Part shown: one piece after another, positions 34,140-42,696 of the stretch
Position numbering within the stretch: position 1 is the stretch's first letter
Layout of the letters: each line of letters begins with the position of its first letter
Assembly: GCA_934699135.1 (NCBI GenBank)
Contig: CAKUVM010000002.1
Coordinates: 69,296 to 133,295, forward strand
Direction of reading: 5' to 3'
Length of the DNA stretch: 64,000 nucleotides
Source: an uncultured Bacteroidales bacterium
GTDB taxonomy: Bacteria; Bacteroidota; Bacteroidia; Bacteroidales; Marinilabiliaceae
The notes under the pieces: model-generated
Database searches by the model: none
What the model was told of the DNA's origin: nothing
Seen by the model: the letters and a program-made list of their open reading frames with translations, nothing else
Position numbers and translations under genes: made by a program

Positions 34140-35978
34140 TTACTCCACCGTGACGGACTTGGCCAAGTTGCGCGGCTGGTCCACGTTGCAGCCGCGCATG
34201 ACGGCCACGTCGTAGCTGATGAGTTGGAGCGGCACCACGGCCACGAGCGGGAGCAGCGCGTCATCGCACTTGGGAATCTCAATCACGTAGTCCGCCATCT
34301 TGGCTATCTCGCTGTCTCCGGCCGTGACTATGGCCACCACCTGCCCCTTGCGGGCCTTGACCTCCTGGATGTTGTTGACAATCTTATCGTAGAACTTGTC
34401 ATGCGTGGCCAAGACGAAGACTGGCATACAGTTGTCAATCAGCGCAATGGGACCGTGTTTCATCTCGGCTGCGGGGTAGCCCTCGGCGTGGATGTAGGAG
34501 ATCTCTTTGAGCTTCAGGGCCCCCTCCAGAGCCACGGGGTAGAGGTATCCGCGGCCCAGGTAGATGGCGTTTTGCGCGAGCTGATAGGCTCGGGACACCT
34601 CGCGGATGTGGGCCTCGCCGTTGAGGACCTGCGCTATGAGGTCCGGCACGCGCAAGAGGCTGTCCACTAGTTGCGCATATCGCGCCTCGTCTAGAACCCC
34701 TCGCTTGCGGCCCAGGAGGAAAGCCATCATGGTGAGCACCACCACCTGGCTGGTGAAAGCCTTGGTGGAGGCCACGCCGATCTCTGGGCCGGCGTGGGTG
34801 TATATGCCGGCGTGGGTCTCTCGGGCTATGGAGGAGCCCACGACGTTGCATATTCCGAGGACGAGCGCGCCCCTCTCCTTGGCCATGCGGATGGCCGCCA
34901 GGGTGTCTGCCGTCTCGCCGCTCTGCGAGATGGCTATGATGACGTCGTCTGGCCCGATGATGGGGTCGCGGTAACGGAACTCGGACGCATACTCGACCTC
35001 GACAGGGATGCGGGCGAACTGCTCAAAAAGGTACTCACCCACAAGGCCGGCGTGGAACGACGTGCCACAGGCCACTATTATGAGCCTCTTGGCCTGCACG
35101 AGGCGCGGCATGACATCCGCGACGCCCCCAAGGTTTATGGAGTGGGTCTGCGGGCTGACGCGGCCTCTCATGGTGTCGGCCACGGAGTTGGGCTGCTCAT
35201 GGATCTCTTTGAGCATGTAGTGGTCATAGCCGCCTTTGTCTATATTGTCGACATCGAAGTCGACGCGCGTGATGACGGGGTCGAGATGATCCTCATTGAG
35301 GCTGGAGATGTTGTAGCCGTCACGCGAGAGCGTGGCCACCTGCTCGTCTTCAAGATAAATGAGCCTGTCAGTATACTCCACGATGGGCGTGGCGTCGGAC
35401 GCCAAGAAATATTCGCCCTCGCCAATGCCCACCGCGAGAGGGCTGCCCTTGCGCGCGCCAAAGACTCGGCCAGGCTCGTCGGTGCAGATTATGCCGAGGC
35501 CATAGGCCCCCACCACCCTCTTGAGGGTGGCCTTGATGGCCTGCTCGGCCGTGAGGCCCTCCTCTTCATATATGCTCTCGAAGAAACAAGCCAAGACCTC
35601 GGTATCCGTCTGAGACTTGAAAGTGTAACCTTTCTCGGCCAGACGGGCTTTGATCTCGCGGTAGTTCTCGATTATGCCGTTGTGGACCACGACGAACTTG
35701 CCGTGCATGGAGACGTGCGGATGGGCGTTGACGTCGTTTGGCTCTCCGTGCGTCGCCCACCGGGTGTGGCCGATGCCGACTGTGCCGCTTATGTCTTGGC
35801 CCTTGACCAGCTGGAGCAGGTCTGCCACTTTGCCCCGGCGCTTGAAGACGCGGAGGCCATCCTCGCCCATCACTGCCACGCCGGCCGAGTCATAGCCCCT
35901 ATACTCAAGCCTCTGAAGGCCTTTTATGATGATTGGCCAGGCGGTGCGACCGCCCACGTACCCTACAATTCCGCACAT
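34140..35978 (-). CDS. glmS: Glutamine-fructose-6-phosphate aminotransferase (isomerising)
   Basis: GlmS makes glucosamine-6-phosphate from fructose-6-phosphate and glutamine, the first step to UDP-GlcNAc for peptidoglycan and lipid A. The 612-residue enzyme has Cys2 as glutaminase nucleophile (MCGIVGYVGGR), the N-terminal amidotransferase domain to ~240 and two SIS domains (ACGTSFHAGL near 305; ISQSGETADTLAAIRMAKE near 352; SYIHAEGYPAAEMKHGPIAL near 485). The C-terminus DQPRNLAKSVTVE is conserved. No glmS ribozyme is seen upstream; the leader is only ~66 nt. Confidence 0.97.
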   Translation of the reverse strand: MCGIVGYVGGRTAWPIIIKGLQRLEYRGYDSAGVAVMGEDGLRVFKRRGKVADLLQLVKGQDISGTVGIGHTRWATHGEPNDVNAHPHVSMHGKFVVVHNGIIENYREIKARLAEKGYTFKSQTDTEVLACFFESIYEEEGLTAEQAIKATLKRVVGAYGLGIICTDEPGRVFGARKGSPLAVGIGEGEYFLASDATPIVEYTDRLIYLEDEQVATLSRDGYNISSLNEDHLDPVITRVDFDVDNIDKGGYDHYMLKEIHEQPNSVADTMRGRVSPQTHSINLGGVADVMPRLVQAKRLIIVACGTSFHAGLVGEYLFEQFARIPVEVEYASEFRYRDPIIGPDDVIIAISQSGETADTLAAIRMAKERGALVLGICNVVGSSIARETHAGIYTHAGPEIGVASTKAFTSQVVVLTMMAFLLGRKRGVLDEARYAQLVDSLLRVPDLIAQVLNGEAHIREVSRAYQLAQNAIYLGRGYLYPVALEGALKLKEISYIHAEGYPAAEMKHGPIALIDNCMPVFVLATHDKFYDKIVNNIQEVKARKGQVVAIVTAGDSEIAKMADYVIEIPKCDDALLPLVAVVPLQLISYDVAVMRGCNVDQPRNLAKSVTVE

Positions 35979-36050
35979 GCTGTATCTGCTGTTGAGTCTT
36001 GCCTATTCTTGAAGTCTCGGATGCCGGCCTCTGTGCCGCATCCGAAAATC

Positions 36051-36058
36051 CAAAGGTA
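36051..36058 (-). promoter_or_regulatory. -7 promoter box TACCTTTG for glmS
   Basis: Exact TAnnTTTG match on the minus strand, giving a start near 36044 and a ~66-nt leader. It is divergent from the PBP1A gene, whose own promoter may use the weak box TAATTTAG (~36153-36160, plus). Confidence 0.65.
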
Positions 36059-36198
36059 ATAAAAAAGCGGGCGGGGGCGGCGGCGAGGCCGTAAAAAAGG
36101 CGGGGCGCGGCGCGGCGCGGAAACAAATTTTTGATAAGATAGGCGATATTGCTAATTTAGCCCGATAAAGTAGCCATAAACAAAGTAAACTTGTCTTG

Positions 36199-38604
36199 AT
36201 GAAGCCCGAGTTTAAGCCATACGTCATAGGGTTCTGGTCCGTCTTCGGAGTCGGGGTGCTTGGCGTCATCGTGTTCTTCCTCCTCCTGTCGCAGGGCGCA
36301 TTGGGCTACATGCCCTCGTTCGCCGACCTGGAGAACCCCAAGAGCAACATAGCGACGGAGATCATATCGGCCGACGGCAAGCCCATTGGCCGCTTTTATG
36401 TGGAGAACCGCAGCTACGTGGACTTCGAGAACCTCTCTCCCCACCTGGTGCACGCGCTGGTGGCCACGGAGGACGAGCGGTTCTACAGCCACTCGGGCAT
36501 TGACGTCAGAAGCCTCTTCCGCGTGCTGGTCAAGACCGTCATGACGGGGGACGAGAGCTCAGGTGGCGGCAGCACCATAACGCAGCAGCTGGCCAAGATG
36601 CTGTTCCACGAGAAAGCGCACAGCATGTCGGAACGCATGGTGCAGAAGCTCAACGAGTGGGTCATTGCCGTCAAGCTGGAGCGCAGCTACACTAAAGACG
36701 AGATCATCGCCATGTATCTCAACAAGGTAGGCTTCGTCTATGACGCCTACGGCATTGAGAGCGCGGCCTACACTTTTTTCGGAGTCAAGGCCAAGGACCT
36801 GAAAATTGAGCAGGCGGCCATGCTGGTGGGGATGCTCAAAAACCCCGCGCTCTTCAACCCCGTGCGCCGGCCCGAAAAGGTGACGGCGCGGCGCAACGTG
36901 GTGCTGGGCCAGATGCTCAAGCAACGATACATATCCACCGCCCAATATGACTCGCTGCGCGCGCTGCCGCTAGACGTGTCGAAGTTTCGCCGCCAAGACC
37001 ATAAGGACGGCACGGCCCCATATTTCCGCGAGTTTCTGCGCATGCAGCTCAAGGCCCACAAGCCGGAGCGCAAAGACTACGCCTCTTGGCAGGGGCAAGA
37101 GTTTATTGACGACAGCATCCAATGGGTCACGAACCCGCTGTTTGGCTGGATTGACAAAAACCCCAAGGCGGACGGCTCACTCTATGACATATATCGCGAC
37201 GGCCTCAAGATATTCACCACTATAGACAGCCGCATGCAAGCCTATGCCGAGGCCGCAGTGGAGGAACACATTGGGCACAACCTGCAGCCGCTTTTCTTCA
37301 AGAGCAAGAAAGGGGCCAAGTTCGCCCCCTACTCCAACGACATAACGGAAGACCAGTTCAACGCCATGATTGGCCGCGCGCTGAAAAACTCAGAGCGCTG
37401 GCGCGCATTGAAAGCCTCCGGCATGGCCGACGGCGAGATAATGAAAAAGATGCACGAGGCCGTGGAGACCCGCGTCTTTGACTGGGACGCTAAGGGACTG
37501 GAGCGCGACACCGTCATGACGCCATACGACTCCGTGGTCTATCACAAGCACTTCCTCCGCTGCGCCTTCATGGCCATGGACCCCAGCACGGGCGGCGTCA
37601 GGGCCTACGTGGGCGGGCCGAACTTCCGCTACTTCCAATATGACATGGTGAACAAGGGACGCCGCCAAGTGGGATCAACCATCAAGCCGTTTGTCTACAC
37701 CACCATATTCCGCGACGGCCACACGCCGTGCGACCTTGTGCCAAACTCGCCACAGACGTTCACCGTGCCGGCCGAGGGCGGAGGGACGAAGACGTGGACC
37801 CCGCGCAACGCCGGCGACGCCCGCCTGGGCGAGATGGTGAGCCTGAAGTGGGGACTGGCGAACTCCAACAACAACGTGACGGGCTGGGCCATGAAGCAGA
37901 CGTCGCCAGAGCAGGTGGCCAGCCTGATTCACGCCTTGGGCGTGGAGAGCCCCATAGACCCGGTGCCGTCGCTATTCCTCGGCACCAGCGACGTGAAACT
38001 GAGCGAGATGGTGGGCGCATATGGCACCTACGTGAACAAGGGGGTGCACATCGACCCCATCTACGTGACAGAGATTCAAGACCGCTACGGCAACGTGGTG
38101 GGCCGCTTTGGCCGGCGCGAGCGCGAAGTCATTGACGAGCAGACGGCGTTTATGATGATAAGCCTGCTGCAAGGCGTGGTGGACCAAGGCACAGCCCGAC
38201 GCCTGCGAGGCCCTTCTTACAGGCTCACGTGCCAAATGGGCGGCAAGACCGGCACCACGCAGAACCAGAGCGACGGCTGGTTTATGGCCGTCATGCCGCA
38301 TCTGGTGGCCGGAGTGTGGGTGGGCGGCGAAGAGCGAGGCATCCACTTCAACAGCATGAGCATAGGCCAGGCGTCCAACGCCGCGATACCGGTCTTTGGC
38401 CGCTTCATATTGAAAGTGTTCGACGACGCGTCGGTCATGGACGTGCGACCCGAAGACGTGTTCGACCGCCCGCAGGTGATCAACTTCTCCCTCGACTGCT
38501 CCGACAAAGGCGTCAACGCCGACGAGGGCGCGGCCTCGACGACCAACGACGCAGCGAGCGACGACGCCACAGACTGCGGCGAGACCGACATCTTTAACTT
38601 CTGA
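36199..38604 (+). CDS. Class A penicillin-binding protein 1A (transglycosylase/transpeptidase)
   Basis: Bifunctional peptidoglycan synthase of 801 residues from the ATG at 36199. A membrane anchor (~11-32) is followed by the GT51 glycosyltransferase domain (VATEDERFYSHSGIDVRS with the catalytic Glu; GGSTITQQLAKMLF) and the transpeptidase domain with GSTIKPF (SxxK), SNN and GGKTGTTQN (KTG). The tail after ~770 is acidic and of low complexity. Class A PBPs repair and thicken the wall alongside RodA/PBP2. It opens a long plus-strand run of closely spaced genes that mostly concern the envelope. Confidence 0.95.
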   Translation: MKPEFKPYVIGFWSVFGVGVLGVIVFFLLLSQGALGYMPSFADLENPKSNIATEIISADGKPIGRFYVENRSYVDFENLSPHLVHALVATEDERFYSHSGIDVRSLFRVLVKTVMTGDESSGGGSTITQQLAKMLFHEKAHSMSERMVQKLNEWVIAVKLERSYTKDEIIAMYLNKVGFVYDAYGIESAAYTFFGVKAKDLKIEQAAMLVGMLKNPALFNPVRRPEKVTARRNVVLGQMLKQRYISTAQYDSLRALPLDVSKFRRQDHKDGTAPYFREFLRMQLKAHKPERKDYASWQGQEFIDDSIQWVTNPLFGWIDKNPKADGSLYDIYRDGLKIFTTIDSRMQAYAEAAVEEHIGHNLQPLFFKSKKGAKFAPYSNDITEDQFNAMIGRALKNSERWRALKASGMADGEIMKKMHEAVETRVFDWDAKGLERDTVMTPYDSVVYHKHFLRCAFMAMDPSTGGVRAYVGGPNFRYFQYDMVNKGRRQVGSTIKPFVYTTIFRDGHTPCDLVPNSPQTFTVPAEGGGTKTWTPRNAGDARLGEMVSLKWGLANSNNNVTGWAMKQTSPEQVASLIHALGVESPIDPVPSLFLGTSDVKLSEMVGAYGTYVNKGVHIDPIYVTEIQDRYGNVVGRFGRREREVIDEQTAFMMISLLQGVVDQGTARRLRGPSYRLTCQMGGKTGTTQNQSDGWFMAVMPHLVAGVWVGGEERGIHFNSMSIGQASNAAIPVFGRFILKVFDDASVMDVRPEDVFDRPQVINFSLDCSDKGVNADEGAASTTNDAASDDATDCGETDIFNF

Positions 38605-38632
38605 CAACCAGCGCGCTAAGGAGACGAAGACC

Positions 38633-39688
38633 ATGGCTGAGAAAAAAGAGAATACGGAGACAGCCCTCGCGAGCCTCAAATCGTGGAAGATTGTGCTGCC
38701 CATTGTCATAGGGCTTGGCGTGACGGCCTATCTCTTTGCCAAAGAGTATGAGCCGGGCACTTTCGACGCGTTCAACTTCGGGCCGATGTCCGCGCTGTGG
38801 TTCGCGGCGGCCGTGCTTTTTATGATGGGGCGCGACGTGGGCTACATGGTCCGCATCAGGCTGCTGAGCGGCGGCGAGCTTGGGTGGTTTGCGGCGTTCA
38901 GGATCATAATGTTGTGGGAATTCTCCTCCGCCGTCACGCCGTCGGCCGTGGGAGGCACGAGCGTGGCCTTGTTCTTCGTCAACCGCGAGGGCATCTCGGC
39001 CGGCCGCTCCACGGGCATAGTGATGATAACGTCTTTTCTGGACGAGCTATATTTCGCCTTGTTCTTCCCTCTGGTCGTTTGGCTGATAGGCTATGACAAC
39101 ATCTTTGGCCTCGAGGCCTCGCTCGCCCATAAGTTGGCGGGCGTGGCGTGGGCTGGCTATGGCGTGAAAGTGGCCTACATCTTGGTGCTGAGCTATGGCC
39201 TCTTCGTAAACCCAAGAGGGCTGAAGTGGCTGCTGCTCACCATATTCCGCCTGCCTTTCTTGCGCCGTTGGCGAAGAAACATGAACGACATTGGAGACGA
39301 CATCGTCCAGACGGCCCGCCACTTTCGCCACTGGCCCATCCGCGAGTGGGTCAAGGCGTTTTTGGCCACGGCCCTGAGCTGGACGTCGCGCTACTGGGTG
39401 GTGAACGCCCTCATCCTCGCCTTTTTCGGCATAGGGCATTTGGGCCTTATGGATCATCTGGTGGTCTTCGGCAAGCAGCTGGCCATGTGGATCATGATGC
39501 TCGTGAGCCCCACGCCAGGCGGAAGCGGTTTTGCCGAATATGTGTTCAAAGAGTTCCTCTCTGACTACATTCCCGTGGGAGCCATGGCCTTGGCGTTCTG
39601 CTGGCGACTGGTGAGCTACTACCCCTACCTCATTGTGGGCGTGATTCTCCTGCCCCGTTGGGTGAACGGCTATTTCAAGAAAAAATGA
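38633..39688 (+). CDS. Lysylphosphatidylglycerol synthase TM-like (UPF0104) membrane protein
   Basis: This 351-residue multi-pass protein belongs to the family of the membrane domain of MprF/LPG synthases, without the aminoacyltransferase domain. Characteristic motifs are SSAVTPSAVGGTSVALFFV (~100-118) and PTPGGSGFAEYVFKEF (~287-302); about eight hydrophobic segments are seen. Such stand-alone domains are thought to flip lipids, but the substrate here is unknown. AAGGAGA lies ~12 bp before the ATG. The gene overlaps lpxK by 4 bp, which suggests a lipid A or phospholipid connection. Confidence 0.82.
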   Translation: MAEKKENTETALASLKSWKIVLPIVIGLGVTAYLFAKEYEPGTFDAFNFGPMSALWFAAAVLFMMGRDVGYMVRIRLLSGGELGWFAAFRIIMLWEFSSAVTPSAVGGTSVALFFVNREGISAGRSTGIVMITSFLDELYFALFFPLVVWLIGYDNIFGLEASLAHKLAGVAWAGYGVKVAYILVLSYGLFVNPRGLKWLLLTIFRLPFLRRWRRNMNDIGDDIVQTARHFRHWPIREWVKAFLATALSWTSRYWVVNALILAFFGIGHLGLMDHLVVFGKQLAMWIMMLVSPTPGGSGFAEYVFKEFLSDYIPVGAMALAFCWRLVSYYPYLIVGVILLPRWVNGYFKKK

Positions 39689-40755
39689 TGAGGACCGCGA
39701 GGCTTTTGCTGTTGCCCGTGGCCATCATCTATTGGTTGGTCACGACTGTTCGCAATTGGCTATATGACATTGGCGCGTTGCGCTCGCGCGCGTTCGGCAA
39801 GCCTGTCATCTGCGTGGGCAACATCACCGTGGGCGGCACGGGCAAGACCCCGATCATAGAGCACCTGGCCCGCCTGCTTAGCCACCGCGGGCTGCGCGTG
39901 GCAGTGGTGAGCCGCGGCTACCGGCGCAAGAGCCGCGGGCAAGTGGTGGCCGAGACGGGGGCCACGGCCGAAGCCATTGGCGATGAGCCATGCCAAATAA
40001 AACGCCACATTCCGGAGGTTGACGTGATTGTCGACGCCGACCGCGCGGCGGCCATAGGCACGGCCATAGCCCGCGGCGCGGACGCGGTGCTGATGGACGA
40101 CGGGATGCAGCACCGCAGCGTGAGACCCGGCGCACTCATCATGGTGTGCGACTACGCCCGCCCGCTGTGGCGTGATTTGCCACTGCCAGCGGGAGACAAG
40201 AGGGAGTCTGTGACAGGCAGGCTCCGCGCCGACGTGGTGATTGTGAACAAATGCCCTCGCGACCTAACAAAAAACGAGGCCGAGGCCATATTTCGTCACA
40301 TGAGTCTAAACGACGGGCAAAAGATATTTTTCAGCGCCATTGCCTATTCAGACTTCACCACGGCAGACGGAGCGGCGGCGGACGAGGCCGAAATCTCGGA
40401 GCTCGGAGCCGTGGCCATAGCCGGCATTGGCCGTCCGGAACCTTTCTTCACGGAGGTGGAGCGGCGCACGGGACTAACGGCGCGAATGGCCTTTGCCGAC
40501 CACCACGCCTTCACGGTCTCTGACATTGCGCAGATGAGCAAGCGGCTAGACGAGGCCGGCCCTGACAGCTACGCCATATGCACCGAGAAAGACGCCACGA
40601 AGTTGCCCGCCCGCATTGGACGGCACGAGGTGCTGACGCTCCCCATAAAGACAGAGATCCTGCTCGGCGAGCAGACCCGGTTCGACAACCTGATGCTCTC
40701 GCTCGCGGCAGGCGGCAAGCAAGGCAAAAAGACAACACAACCGACAAAAGCATAA
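39685..40755 (+). CDS. lpxK: Tetraacyldisaccharide 4'-kinase
   Basis: LpxK phosphorylates the 4' position of the lipid A precursor disaccharide-1-P at the inner face of the inner membrane. The 356-residue protein has an N-terminal hydrophobic anchor and a Walker A motif GNITVGGTGKTP (~40-51), then SRGYRRKSRG and DGMQHRSVRPG, all typical of the family. The ATG at 39685 overlaps the previous gene's stop (ATGA); an ATG at 39688 is the alternative, and the frame extended to 39658 is rejected. Confidence 0.93.
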   Translation: MMRTARLLLLPVAIIYWLVTTVRNWLYDIGALRSRAFGKPVICVGNITVGGTGKTPIIEHLARLLSHRGLRVAVVSRGYRRKSRGQVVAETGATAEAIGDEPCQIKRHIPEVDVIVDADRAAAIGTAIARGADAVLMDDGMQHRSVRPGALIMVCDYARPLWRDLPLPAGDKRESVTGRLRADVVIVNKCPRDLTKNEAEAIFRHMSLNDGQKIFFSAIAYSDFTTADGAAADEAEISELGAVAIAGIGRPEPFFTEVERRTGLTARMAFADHHAFTVSDIAQMSKRLDEAGPDSYAICTEKDATKLPARIGRHEVLTLPIKTEILLGEQTRFDNLMLSLAAGGKQGKKTTQPTKA

Positions 40756-40759
40756 AGAG

Positions 40760-41581
40760 ATGATACCAAACGAGATTAAGGTGGCGGCGGCATATCTTCA
40801 GAGCCGCATAATAGACGGCACCCGCGTGGGCATAATCCTCGGCACGGGCCTTGGCGGCCTGGTGAAAGAGATTGACATGGTGGACAGCATAGACTATAAA
40901 GACATCCCCCACTTCCCCGTCTCGACCGTGCAGGGTCACTCAGGGCGCCTCATTGTGGGCCGGATAGGCGGCGTGCCCGTCATCGCCATGCAGGGCCGCT
41001 TCCACTTTTATGAGGGCTACGCCATGAGCCAAGTGACATTCCCCGCCCGCGTGATGAAGCTGCTGGGCATCGAGACCCTCTTTGTCTCCAACGCCTCCGG
41101 CGGCCTCAACCCGGACTTCAAGGTCGGCGACGTGATGGTGATAACGGACCATATCAACATGTTTGGCACAAACCCGCTCATAGGCCCCAACATGGACGAG
41201 TTCGGCCCCCGCTTCCCAGACATGAGCGAGGTGTATAGCAAAAGGCTGACGCGCCGGGCCCTGGAGATTGGCAAGGCCGAGGGCCTCAACCTCAAGACCG
41301 GCGTATATGTCGGCACCACGGGCCCGACATTCGAGACTCCCTCGGAATATAAGATGTTCCGCACACTTGGCGGCGACGCCGTTGGCATGAGCACCGTGCC
41401 GGAGGTCATCGTGGCGCATCATAGCGGCATGGAGGTGTTTGGCGTGTCCATCATCACAGACTCCGGCGTGCCGGGCGAGATTGTCGAGGTGAGCCACGAA
41501 GAGGTGCAGCGCGTGGCCGCGGCGGCCGAGCCTCGCATGACGCGCGTCATCTCCGCCCTCATCTCTAGCGAGTGCAAATAA
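40760..41581 (+). CDS. Purine nucleoside phosphorylase (class I)
   Basis: Trimeric-type purine nucleoside phosphorylase of 273 residues that splits inosine or guanosine with phosphate to base plus ribose-1-phosphate. Family motifs: GIILGTGLGGL (~24-34), TVQGHSGRLIVG (~54-65), MQGRFHFYEGY (~74-84), VSNASGGLNPDFKVGDVM, and GPTFETPSEYKM with VGMSTVPEVIVA near the base-binding site. It follows lpxK by only 4 bp. Confidence 0.95.
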   Translation: MIPNEIKVAAAYLQSRIIDGTRVGIILGTGLGGLVKEIDMVDSIDYKDIPHFPVSTVQGHSGRLIVGRIGGVPVIAMQGRFHFYEGYAMSQVTFPARVMKLLGIETLFVSNASGGLNPDFKVGDVMVITDHINMFGTNPLIGPNMDEFGPRFPDMSEVYSKRLTRRALEIGKAEGLNLKTGVYVGTTGPTFETPSEYKMFRTLGGDAVGMSTVPEVIVAHHSGMEVFGVSIITDSGVPGEIVEVSHEEVQRVAAAAEPRMTRVISALISSECK

Positions 41582-41588
41582 CCGCCGC

Positions 41589-42677
41589 GTGACCGACCTC
41601 ACAGCCGCATTGGCGCGCCTCTGCGCCTTGGAACGAGCCGCCGCTCCGCCCGACATCGACGCGGGCGGCGTGGCGGCGTTGGCGCGGGCGGCGGCAAGGC
41701 ACGGCGTGGCGGGGTGGCTGATGAAGAGGCTCGGGGAGAGCTATGCCGACTGGAGCCCCGCGGCCGCGCTGACGCACGCGCTGCGGCCGCACATGATGGG
41801 CAACCTGCGGTTCAACGCCCAGGTGGCCGGAGCCCTGCGCCGCGTGAGCGACCGGCTGAACCGCCACGACATCGAGGTGGCCGCGCTAAAAGGAGCGGCG
41901 CTGATGGACTCGCTCTATGGCGACGCTGGATTGCGCTCCACGGGAGACTTGGACATCTTGGTGGCTCAAGACAAGGGCTATGAGGCCATGGAGATATTGG
42001 CCGCCGACGGGGCCACTCCATGGGACGAGGCCACGGCGGGGCGCCCTGACGTGATGAACCTCTTCTGCCGCCACCTGCCGCCGCTGAAATATTGTGGCGT
42101 GAGAGTGGAGATACACACCAAGCTGTGGCGCGAGCTGAGCGGCGAAGTGCTGATAGACAACGCGATGAGCCACACGGTGCGGTGCGGCGAGACCCTGCGG
42201 CTAGACAATGAGGCCATGCTGGCCCACTTGTGCGCGCACGCCCACACGCACCATGCGCTAGACGGCCACATAAGCCTCAAGTGGCTCATTGACATAGCCC
42301 TGCTGCTGCACCAAGACGTGAGCCTCCCGGAGCGGAGCGAAAGACAATTTCCCAACACAAGGACGGACATTGAGTGGGCGGCCCGCATGTGCATGAGCCT
42401 GCTGCCGGCCTCCGACCGAGACCGCCTCGCCCTGACCGGCCGCAAGGCCACGCCTCTGACGGCCAAGAGCCTGCGCGGCAACAGAGAGCCGCAAGCATGG
42501 CGCAGCTTCCGCAGGGCATGGGCCGCGCTGAGATTCGCCTGGAAGCAGGGCGACGGCATAGGCGGCAAGTGCTCCAACGTGGTGGCCACAATCCGCTACG
42601 CGCTGAGCAACAGCGAGAGCCAACACCCGGGAGCGCCGGCCCCCGCGGCGATAATGAAACGCATTTTCAGAAAATAG
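41589..42677 (+). CDS. Nucleotidyltransferase-like protein (NTP_transf_5 family)
   Basis: This 362-residue protein, apparently starting at GTG (41589), matches the uncharacterised nucleotidyltransferase family by the segment VAALKGAALMDSLYGDAGLR (~98-117) with STGDLDILV directly after it; the Asp-x-Asp pair is the expected metal-binding motif. Further on LLHAHTHH-like histidine-rich sequence (LCAHAHTHHALDGHISLKWL) is typical of the family. Members sit near polysaccharide or cell-surface genes, but no substrate is established. The next in-frame ATG is ~130 bp downstream and would cut conserved sequence only slightly, so the start is uncertain. Confidence 0.7.
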   Translation: MTDLTAALARLCALERAAAPPDIDAGGVAALARAAARHGVAGWLMKRLGESYADWSPAAALTHALRPHMMGNLRFNAQVAGALRRVSDRLNRHDIEVAALKGAALMDSLYGDAGLRSTGDLDILVAQDKGYEAMEILAADGATPWDEATAGRPDVMNLFCRHLPPLKYCGVRVEIHTKLWRELSGEVLIDNAMSHTVRCGETLRLDNEAMLAHLCAHAHTHHALDGHISLKWLIDIALLLHQDVSLPERSERQFPNTRTDIEWAARMCMSLLPASDRDRLALTGRKATPLTAKSLRGNREPQAWRSFRRAWAALRFAWKQGDGIGGKCSNVVATIRYALSNSESQHPGAPAPAAIMKRIFRK

Positions 42678-42696
42678 ACAGACAAGACAAACCCCA

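Noticed and set aside
35979..36050. glmS ribozyme upstream of glmS
   Set aside because: The predicted leader is only ~66 nt and no ribozyme-like pairing was seen; the ribozyme belongs mainly to Gram-positive bacteria.
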